DNA of 49,102 nucleotides from Planctomycetaceae bacterium. GTDB lineage: Bacteria; Planctomycetota; Phycisphaerae; Phycisphaerales; UBA1924. A program made the translations under genes and the position numbers. Positions 43,198-49,102 of the stretch are shown in pieces. The notes below the pieces were generated by a model. That model was not told the DNA's origin and made no database searches. It saw only the letters and a program-made list of their open reading frames with translations. Location of the stretch: NCBI GenBank assembly GCA_021294835.1, contig JAJTDF010000031.1:1-49102 (forward strand), in the 5' to 3' direction. Within the stretch, counting starts at the first letter, position 1. Each line of letters starts with the position of its first letter.

Positions 43198-43685
43198 GGC
43201 TGCTCCTGCCCTTGCTGGACCCCGGTCTGTTCTCCACCGGCGCGGGTTTCGGTCGCGGCGGTTGACCGGGTGAACGGTATTGCCCGGCCCTGATCGTCGG
43301 TCGCGACCATCACCAACCGGGCGGCGGTCACGTGCACAACGTGGGCGCTGCCGTACCGCTCGGCCTCTACATCCACCTCGACGGTGACCGACGTGCGGCC
43401 CTGGCGGACAGTGCGGGCGTAGAGGTTCACCACATCGCCCACGCCCACCGGCTGCTTGAACTCCACACGGTCAATGGCGACGGTGACCCAGCGGTGCAGA
43501 CCATGCCGCCGGGCCTCGATGAACCCGGCCTGGTCGATGTACGACAGAATGACCCCGCCAAAGACCGACCCGTAGGGGTTGGTGTCCTTGGGCATGGGCA
43601 TAACACGCAGGGCCAGCCTCCCGCGGCTGTCAGCTCCCCCATCCGACGGACTCGTTGACGGCTCGCCCATGATCGGAGCAAGCAT
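43194..43685 (-). CDS. Acyl-CoA thioesterase (hotdog fold, YciA-like)
   Basis: 163 residues. After a 25-residue polar N-terminus the hotdog domain reads LRVMPMPKDTNPYGSVFGGV with ILSYIDQAG, the Asp being the usual catalytic acid, followed by VTVAIDRVEFKQPVGVGDVV and VEVDVEAER. It cleaves acyl-CoA esters. A TATGCT box at 43681-43686 overlaps the first ATG, so translation probably begins at the ATG at 43670 on a very short leader. It is the first gene of a two-gene unit with the STAS protein. Confidence 0.9.
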   Translation of the reverse strand: MLAPIMGEPSTSPSDGGADSRGRLALRVMPMPKDTNPYGSVFGGVILSYIDQAGFIEARRHGLHRWVTVAIDRVEFKQPVGVGDVVNLYARTVRQGRTSVTVEVDVEAERYGSAHVVHVTAARLVMVATDDQGRAIPFTRSTAATETRAGGEQTGVQQGQEQP

Positions 43686-43686
43686 A
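43681..43686 (-). promoter_or_regulatory. Possible -10 box of the thioesterase gene
   Basis: TATGCT on the minus strand, 10 bases before the ATG at 43670. The same hexamer is the -10 of the PEP-CTERM-like gene. It would give a nearly leaderless mRNA. Confidence 0.35.
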
Positions 43687-43746
43687 GCGAGGCGTGTCCG
43701 AGGGCCGAAAGAGCGGCCGGAACCGGCGGCCGGCGGAAGCGTTCAC

Positions 43747-43752
43747 TATGCT
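43747..43752 (+). promoter_or_regulatory. Possible -10 box of the DinB-like gene
   Basis: TATGCT eight bases before the ATG at 43761, which predicts a transcript starting at or next to the start codon. No -35 match is seen. Confidence 0.4.
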
Positions 43753-43760
43753 GGGCGGCT

Positions 43761-44423
43761 ATGACCAGCCCCGGCTTTCCTGCTGCGCCCAACTCCGGCC
43801 CCCACACCTCCCAAGCGGCCGGACGGCAAGTCTCGCTGCCGACCTCCAGCGCCGGCGGAACGGGGATGGCGCCGCCGGGGCGAGGCGTGGGACAGCCGAC
43901 TCTGGCCGAACTGACCGGGCTGACGACGGACCTGCTGGTCAAGCGGTACCGCATCGGCGTGGAGAACTTTGCCCGAGAAGTGTTCGAACTCAACGACGCC
44001 ATGCTGGACACGGCATTCCGGCAGGAGGCCGGGGTGGGTCGCTGGCCGTGCCGGGTGCTGCTGGGGCACGTGGCCGACGCGGAACTTGCCTTTGTGCATC
44101 GCATGCGACGGACGGTGGCTGAAGAGGGGCCGGTGTTCGCGGTGTGGGATGAGAACGCGTTCATCGACTCGGGGCTGTACGGCACGCCGGAGAACGGCGC
44201 CAAGTTCCCGATCGGCGGCTTCGTGGCAACGCTGCACACGCTGCGGGCATGGACGGGACAGTGGCTCACGGAACTTCCGGCGACGGCCTTTGATCGCGTA
44301 GCGCTGCACCCGGAGCGGGGCGAGCAGACGCTCCGGCTGATCCTGCAGTACGCCACCTGGCACCTGGAGCACCACGCGTGGTTTTTGAATAAGAAGGTCG
44401 CCCGGCTGCTCGGACGAGCCTGA
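43761..44423 (+). CDS. DinB-like (DinB_2/YfiT-type) protein
   Basis: 220 residues. The first 45 are a Pro/Ser/Gly-rich tail. The remainder is a four-helix bundle: LVKRYRIGVENFAREVFELN, CRVLLGHVADAELAFVHRMR, a loop WDENAFIDSGLYG, and the last helices with QYATWHLEHHAWFLNK. His residues in LLGHVAD and WHLEHH correspond to the metal site of DinB/YfiT proteins, which are often thiol-dependent transferases. Reaction unknown. It is divergent from the thioesterase gene and appears leaderless. Confidence 0.82.
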   Translation: MTSPGFPAAPNSGPHTSQAAGRQVSLPTSSAGGTGMAPPGRGVGQPTLAELTGLTTDLLVKRYRIGVENFAREVFELNDAMLDTAFRQEAGVGRWPCRVLLGHVADAELAFVHRMRRTVAEEGPVFAVWDENAFIDSGLYGTPENGAKFPIGGFVATLHTLRAWTGQWLTELPATAFDRVALHPERGEQTLRLILQYATWHLEHHAWFLNKKVARLLGRA

Positions 44424-44439
44424 GGCAACGTCGGCGGAC

Positions 44440-44458
44440 AGGGCGGAGCGACCGCCTT
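44440..44458. terminator. Hairpin between convergent genes
   Basis: GGCGG (44442-44446) and CCGCC (44452-44456) form a stem extended by a GU and an AU pair, around AGCGA. It is the only structure in the 57-base space between the DinB-like gene and the large surface protein gene. Confidence 0.35.
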
Positions 44459-44480
44459 GCGGGCGCGACCGACCGGCGAT

Positions 44481-47270
44481 TCACGGACAGCCGGCGGCGA
44501 AGGCGTTGATGAAGGCGTTGAAGTCGTCGCCGGTGAGGATGCCGTCGGGCGGGAGAACACCGCCAACGGCCACCACGTCGGCGAGCAGTTCACCCCCGGC
44601 GAATGCGGCGATGAAGGCGTTGAAGTCGTCGCCGGTGAGGATGCCGTCGGGCGGCTGAATACCGCCGACGGTGACCAGATCGGCGACGTTGCAGGCGGGT
44701 GTGTTGTCGGTGATGATGTTTAGCGTGACCGGACCGGACCGTGACGAGCCGGAGGTGACGCCGAACTCCGTCAGGCCGAAGACCGAATCGAAGCCGCCCA
44801 CGGCGATGTAGTAACGACCGCCGGAAAGACCGGGGGACGTCACAGTCACGCCCGGAGGCGGCACAAAGGGCTCGTAGACGCGCACGGCGTCGGCGCGGCC
44901 GAAAAGCAGCAGACTCTCGACGCGGCCGCCAAAGTCATCGTTCTGGGCGACGCGGACGCCGTTGTGCAAGTACAGCCCCAACTCGGTGTCGCTGCCTAGA
45001 GGGCCGGCGCCGGTGAAGGCGCTGCCAAGGGTGTGCAGATCGACCAGGGCAGTCTCGCCGGCTCCCGGGAGCGTGGCGGAGTACCAGAGGACCTTGCCGG
45101 GCACCAGAACGCCGGACGAGTTGACCACCGGCGACACCGCGGCAGCGACCTGACCGAGTTCGATCACCGGGGTGATCACCACTTCCGTCGACGCACTGGA
45201 ACTGCGGCCCTGCGCGTCAAGCACGCTGAAATTGACCGGGAAGGATCCGGCGGCCTGAGAGGACGACAGAGTGATCCGGCAGGTGAAAACGCCGTCGTTG
45301 GCCACCGCGTCGCCGCCGGTGCCGTCATCAACCATGGCGACGGCGGCAGCGCCTCCCAGGGAGGTCAGGTCGGCGTTGAGAACAGCCCCGGTGCTGGGCG
45401 GGTTCATGGCCGGCACCAGCTGCGTGCTCAGCGTGACGGTCTGGCCGGCCCCGGCCAGAATGGTGGCGGGCCGAACAGGCTGGGGCTGAGTGCCGGGCAC
45501 ACCGGAAGCGGTGCGGACGCTGATGCGAAGCGTTCCGGCCGACGAGCCGGTGCTGACGGCGGCGAAGTCGTTGTGGAACTCGCAGTTGAACATGCCGGCG
45601 GCGAGGAAGTACACACCCGCCGGCAGCGTGGCGAGGTTGCCCGCGGGGGAGTTGTTCTGGCCGGCGGCGGTGGAGGCGTAGCCGTCATACGAGCGGCCGG
45701 GCACGGCCTGTCCGAAGCTCAGCAAGGCGGAGGTGGTGCCGCCGAAGTCGTCGTTGGAGGCAATCAGGCCGCCCTGAGCGGTGAACAAGGCCAATTCAGT
45801 GTCGGTGCCGGGCACAGTCGCGGTACCGGCGGTGAAGATGTCAAGGAAGTTGCCGGCTGATGTGGGCTGGGCCAGGGTGAGGGTGTACCAGCGGATCTGC
45901 CCGCCGGCGATCGGGCTGTTGTTGTCGACCGAGGCGACCGAGCCGCCGACGGTGCCGCCGATGGCGCCCAGGTGGATCGGCGTGACAGCCGGCAGCGTGA
46001 CGGTGGCCGCTGCTGAGCGGCCCTGAGCGTCAGCGACGGTGACCGGGACGGTCTTGATGCCCTCGGGGAGTGAGGCGGGGATGGCCACCGAGGCGGAATA
46101 GACGCCGTCGCCGGGCGTCGGATCGCCACCGGTGCCGTCATCAAGCAACTGGATGCTGCCGCCGCCGAGCTGCGCGGTATCGGCCGAGACGACCAGCCCC
46201 GTGGAGGCGGGGTTCTGCCCGGGAGAGACCGCAGCGGAGATGAGCACGCTGCGACCGGTGAAGGCGGTTCTGGGCGAGAACGAGGTCGTCAGCGTCGGCA
46301 GCGTCGGCTGCACGTTGGGCTGCACGATCATGCGATACCAGACGACCTGAAACGGCTCAGTCCGGGCTCCGGTGCCCACGGCCGAACCGGCGGCGGAGGT
46401 GACGGTGATGTTGGCGTTGGAGTTGGTGCTGCTGGCAGAGTTGACCAGCAGGCCGGGGAAATCGGTGACCGACTGCGCCCGGAAGTTCTCATCGGGCGGC
46501 ACCGGTTGGTCGGTGGCGGTGCCGAAGTTAGAGAACGCGATGTAGTAGGTGCCGGGCGTGAACGTACGGGCAAGGCGGGCACTGGTGGATGACGGCGGCC
46601 CGATGACGTCGTCATTCTGGAAGCCGGGAACGGGGTTGAGGTTGGCGTCGAAGACGTTGATCTCGGTGTCGCCGGCGCCGGGTGAGGATTCAATGGTGAT
46701 GGAGCCGTCAAAGACGGTGCCGACCAGATCAATGGGGGTGACAACATCGGTGATCAGCGTGCTGCTGTAGAGTGAGGTGGTCGCGGACGAGCCGCCGACG
46801 CGGTAGTACACCCGCTCGCCCTTGCCGAAGCCGTACCACTGGCTGACGCGGTTCTGACCGATCACGAACCCGTTCTGCAGCGTGGCGTCGGTCCCGGGGT
46901 TGATCACGCCGGTGGTGCCGGCGGCTCCGCCGGTCTGCGTCAGGCCTCGAAGGCTGGTCGCGTACGGGGCGGTGCCGGGCAGAAGCAGACGGTGGCGATA
47001 GATCGCCAGCGGCGCCGGGGCGATGCGCAGATCGAAATAGTCCCAATTGGCGGTACCGCCGACGGAGGTGCCGGCACCGGTGGTGAATCCGGACAGGCCA
47101 TCGCCCGCAACCATGCCGCCGCCGCCTCCGGCCACCACGGTGGCACCAGACTTGGTGTTGTTCGGTTCGACTTCGGAAACGATCACCTGGCCGAGGACGC
47201 CCGCCGGCAGCCCGCACAGTGTCGCCAGAAAAAGGCCGGAACCGCCAACGCTCGCACGCATGGTCGCCAT
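44481..47270 (-). CDS. Large secreted surface protein with dockerin-like tail
   Basis: 929 residues. Signal peptide (about 1-27, LPAGVLG), then an EVEPNN start typical of bacterial pre-peptidase C-like modules. At least two related units follow; each holds an immunoglobulin-like repeat with DDGTGGDxxxxDGV and xVxDAQGRSxxA, and a DTEL(A/G)L...NDDFGG unit. The C-terminus has two copies of DGILTGDDFNAFI, the second ending AFAAGCP. The tail resembles planctomycete dockerin-type anchors with acidic Ca-binding positions. Function of the body is not recognised; surface adhesion is inference. I used the ATG at 47270, with AGGAG about 9 bases upstream. Confidence 0.85.
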   Translation of the reverse strand: MATMRASVGGSGLFLATLCGLPAGVLGQVIVSEVEPNNTKSGATVVAGGGGGMVAGDGLSGFTTGAGTSVGGTANWDYFDLRIAPAPLAIYRHRLLLPGTAPYATSLRGLTQTGGAAGTTGVINPGTDATLQNGFVIGQNRVSQWYGFGKGERVYYRVGGSSATTSLYSSTLITDVVTPIDLVGTVFDGSITIESSPGAGDTEINVFDANLNPVPGFQNDDVIGPPSSTSARLARTFTPGTYYIAFSNFGTATDQPVPPDENFRAQSVTDFPGLLVNSASSTNSNANITVTSAAGSAVGTGARTEPFQVVWYRMIVQPNVQPTLPTLTTSFSPRTAFTGRSVLISAAVSPGQNPASTGLVVSADTAQLGGGSIQLLDDGTGGDPTPGDGVYSASVAIPASLPEGIKTVPVTVADAQGRSAAATVTLPAVTPIHLGAIGGTVGGSVASVDNNSPIAGGQIRWYTLTLAQPTSAGNFLDIFTAGTATVPGTDTELALFTAQGGLIASNDDFGGTTSALLSFGQAVPGRSYDGYASTAAGQNNSPAGNLATLPAGVYFLAAGMFNCEFHNDFAAVSTGSSAGTLRISVRTASGVPGTQPQPVRPATILAGAGQTVTLSTQLVPAMNPPSTGAVLNADLTSLGGAAAVAMVDDGTGGDAVANDGVFTCRITLSSSQAAGSFPVNFSVLDAQGRSSSASTEVVITPVIELGQVAAAVSPVVNSSGVLVPGKVLWYSATLPGAGETALVDLHTLGSAFTGAGPLGSDTELGLYLHNGVRVAQNDDFGGRVESLLLFGRADAVRVYEPFVPPPGVTVTSPGLSGGRYYIAVGGFDSVFGLTEFGVTSGSSRSGPVTLNIITDNTPACNVADLVTVGGIQPPDGILTGDDFNAFIAAFAGGELLADVVAVGGVLPPDGILTGDDFNAFINAFAAGCP
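44508..44654 (-). repeat. 45-base perfect direct repeat encoding the dockerin-like motif
   Basis: 44508-44552 and 44610-44654 are identical, at a 102-base period. They encode PPDGILTGDDFNAFI twice. Identity at synonymous positions points to recent duplication or gene conversion. Confidence 0.9.
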
Positions 47271-47525
47271 GTCTCTCACTCCTCACGCCGCTCCGTTGAG
47301 AGCGTTCATCACAGATGGAATCGCACGGCCCGATTGGGCAACTCGGAAGGGACGGGCCGGAGGGAACCGGGCGTGCCCGCCGTGCATCACCGATTGTACA
47401 GACAAACAGCAAACCTGCCAGCAGAACCCGATACAAATTACCTGGATTCACGCATGACTGCCGGCGGGCAGGCCCCACTGACACCGGCGGCAACGGCCGG
47501 AACAGCACCCCGGCCCGAACAGCAA

Positions 47526-47560
47526 ACGACCCCCGCGACGTGGACGGTCACGGGGGTCGT
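47526..47560 (-). terminator. Terminator of tig
   Basis: ACGACCCCCG and CGGGGGTCGT form a 10-bp stem around 15 bases; on the minus strand TTTG follows. It lies 32 bases past the tig stop. The rest of 47271-47591 holds the leader of the surface protein gene on its left side and no other gene. Confidence 0.6.
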
Positions 47561-47591
47561 GTTCAGGAACAATCTCACGAGTGGGAGCCGA

Positions 47592-48971
47592 TCACTTCTT
47601 GGCGTTCTCGGCGGCCATCTTCTTGTTGAATTCCTCGACGGGCATCTCAGAGATGGAGGCCTTGGCGACAACGGCATCCAGCGTCTTGTGCTCGCGAATC
47701 TGCTGGAAGACCGTCCCCGCCTGACCATTGTTGATCATCTCCTGGCGGAGCTTGTCGGGGCGCATGCCTCGCTCGACGGCGATCTGAGCGATGCGGCCGT
47801 TGACCTCATTGTCAGAGACCTTGACGTTGAGCTTCTCGGCCACCTCGTTGACGACGAAGAACAGCTTGAGGTCGCGCACGGCCTCGGCAGCGGAGATGGA
47901 GCGGAGACCGGCGATGCGCTCCTCGATCTTCATGGCGTCCACGCCGCGATACATGAGCTCGTAGCGATGACGCTCGAGGTTGCGCTGGGCCTGCTGAGCG
48001 GTGATGCGCTCGGGCAGGGTCATTTCGGTCTTCTCGATCAGGTGCTTGGCGACCTGCTGCCGCATGAGCACCTGCTGCTCGATGGCGACTCGCTGCTGCA
48101 GGCGAGTGCGGATGGCGTCGCTGACGGCGGCAGCGCTGTCGTAGCCGTACCGGCCGGCGAGATCTTCAGCCTTGGCGGGGATGATGCGGTCCACACGGCT
48201 GGGCGTGTAATCAATGACCAGCGGCTGACCACGGAGTTCCTCGTTCTCGTGATTCTCAGGACCGGTGGTCTTGACGGTCACCTGCTGGCCGGGCTTGGGC
48301 AGGCCGAACTGCTTGGCAAGATCATCGACCACCAGACCGACGATCATGCCCTTGCCGTTCTTGTCCGGGGTCGGACACTGCACGACGATGCCGTCGCTCT
48401 CGAAGTACACCTTCTTGCTTGTGGCGCCGTACAGCTTGGCCATGCCGGTGACATAGTCGCCCGGCTCGGGGGTCTCGCGTTCCTCGAGGGTGCCTTCCTG
48501 AAGGCAGAGCTTCTCCAGCTCCTTGGTGACCATCTCCTCGGTCACGTCCATTGTGGGCTTGGTGACGGCGATGCCCTCAAGTGCAGGCACCTGGAACTCA
48601 GGCATGACCTCAACGTCGATCTCGAAGGACAAGGGCTTGCCGAGCTCGACCTCCACCTTGCCCAACTGCTCGCTGGTGGGCTGGCCGATCACGCGGAGCT
48701 TGTTCTCCTCGACCGCCTTCTGGAAGGCCTGGCCGACAAGCTGCTCCTTGGCCTGCCCCTTGGCCAGCGAGCCGAACTTCTTCTCAACCAGGCGGCGGGG
48801 TGCGTGACCCTTGCGGAAGCCGGGCAGTTCGGCCTCGACGGTCATGGTGTCCAGCAGCATGCCGACGTTCTCGGCCACCTTCTCCGCCGGCACGGTGATC
48901 TTCACCTTCTTGCGGCAGGGGCCGGCGTCGCTGATCTGAACCTGGTTCTTCACTTCCGCTGCGGTCGTCAT
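47592..48971 (-). CDS. tig: Trigger factor
   Basis: 459 residues; ribosome-bound chaperone for nascent chains. The ribosome-binding signature is LPGFRKGHAPRRLVEKKFG at about residue 50. The middle domain (about 150-260) sits where the FKBP-type prolyl isomerase belongs but is divergent and contains ATSKKVYFESDGIVVQ and PENHENEELRG, with few FKBP residues. The C-terminal helical arms run from SAAAVSDAIRTRLQQRVAIE to the end. I used the ATG at 48971 with CGGAG upstream. The export-heavy neighbourhood fits a folding role but the genes are not co-transcribed. Confidence 0.93.
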   Translation of the reverse strand: MTTAAEVKNQVQISDAGPCRKKVKITVPAEKVAENVGMLLDTMTVEAELPGFRKGHAPRRLVEKKFGSLAKGQAKEQLVGQAFQKAVEENKLRVIGQPTSEQLGKVEVELGKPLSFEIDVEVMPEFQVPALEGIAVTKPTMDVTEEMVTKELEKLCLQEGTLEERETPEPGDYVTGMAKLYGATSKKVYFESDGIVVQCPTPDKNGKGMIVGLVVDDLAKQFGLPKPGQQVTVKTTGPENHENEELRGQPLVIDYTPSRVDRIIPAKAEDLAGRYGYDSAAAVSDAIRTRLQQRVAIEQQVLMRQQVAKHLIEKTEMTLPERITAQQAQRNLERHRYELMYRGVDAMKIEERIAGLRSISAAEAVRDLKLFFVVNEVAEKLNVKVSDNEVNGRIAQIAVERGMRPDKLRQEMINNGQAGTVFQQIREHKTLDAVVAKASISEMPVEEFNKKMAAENAKK

Positions 48972-49102
48972 GGCAAACACTCCGGGGTCCAGGGTTCGGC
49001 GGGCCGACAGGGCCCAGCGAACCCCCCACCCGATTGCGAAAACAGGGGCCAAGTTTAGGGCCAACCGTGCAGACGAGCCGGGGGGCGCCGCCCGGCCTCC
49101 CA

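Noticed and set aside
46992-49058. 688-codon plus-strand frame
   Set aside because: Antisense to tig and the start of the surface protein; Leu/Gly/Asp-rich shadow.
1-49102. CRISPR array, rRNA, tmRNA, SRP RNA, RNase P RNA, riboswitch
   Set aside because: I looked for regular repeats and for signature sequences of these RNAs and saw none. Repeats found are hairpins, one 12-base tandem array and one duplicated coding motif.
1-49102. Insertion sequence, integrase or prophage
   Set aside because: No transposase or integrase motif was seen, although the tRNA-Pro neighbourhood has signs of past rearrangement.

Overview
The window is about 49 kb of GC-rich bacterial chromosome. It most likely comes from a member of the Planctomycetota, class Phycisphaerae. 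Three things point there: duplicated C-terminal dockerin-like tails with the core LTGDDFNAFI that end in GCP, a PEP-CTERM-like sorting tail (PLPPAAWAGLGTL followed by RRRR), and many proteins with Pro/Ala/Gly-rich linkers. There is no rRNA operon, CRISPR array, intact insertion sequence or recognisable prophage. The taxonomic call is inference from protein signatures.

Layout. 0-6.5 kb: a small, AT-richer zinc-ribbon membrane protein; a long C-rich gap; a secreted M60-type metallopeptidase and an M20 peptidase; then a decaying stretch with a frameshifted gene, a possible tRNA remnant and two small hypothetical genes. 6.6-15.6 kb: tRNA-Pro(GGG) with its own promoter and terminator, then a minus-strand run of fatty-acid desaturase, FtsH, an M28 lipoprotein aminopeptidase, a PhzF-family protein with a basic tail, and aspartyl-tRNA synthetase. 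15.6-18.5 kb: a gene-poor stretch holding a broken concanavalin-like domain gene, one small membrane protein and a broken zinc-ribbon fragment. 18.5-22.6 kb: a SIMPL-domain protein, a three-gene envelope set that looks like metal handling (beta-barrel, heavy-metal-associated lipoprotein, Cys-rich exported protein), and flotillin-like FloA. 23.1-30.5 kb: a plus-strand run of a GH10-like barrel without visible catalytic glutamates, a ComEA-like helix-hairpin-helix protein, Mfd and a secreted HEAT-repeat protein. 30.5-35.6 kb: a pseudokinase, 4-hydroxyphenylpyruvate dioxygenase, a frameshifted sorbosone-dehydrogenase-like gene with dockerin-like tail, and a macrodomain protein. 35.7-49.1 kb: exported glutathione peroxidase, a small repeat lipoprotein, a tandem PTPS/QueD protein, PurF, a PEP-CTERM-like protein with a strong promoter and terminator, a TPR-metallopeptidase-PDZ protein next to PurN, a STAS protein overlapping a thioesterase, a DinB-like protein, a 929-residue surface protein and trigger factor.

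How the genes fit together. Housekeeping genes (ftsH, aspS, mfd, purF, purN, tig, tRNA-Pro) are interleaved with envelope and secreted proteins. FtsH, FloA, trigger factor and the exported peptidases concern protein folding and membrane quality control. PurF and PurN are steps of the same purine pathway, in separate transcription units. The strongest leads for new biology are the metal-handling trio, the pseudokinase beside a HEAT-repeat protein, the glutamate-less GH10-like protein, the PhzF fusion to a histone-H1-like tail, and a block at 0.5-4.8 kb whose strand G/C bias is opposite to both flanks.
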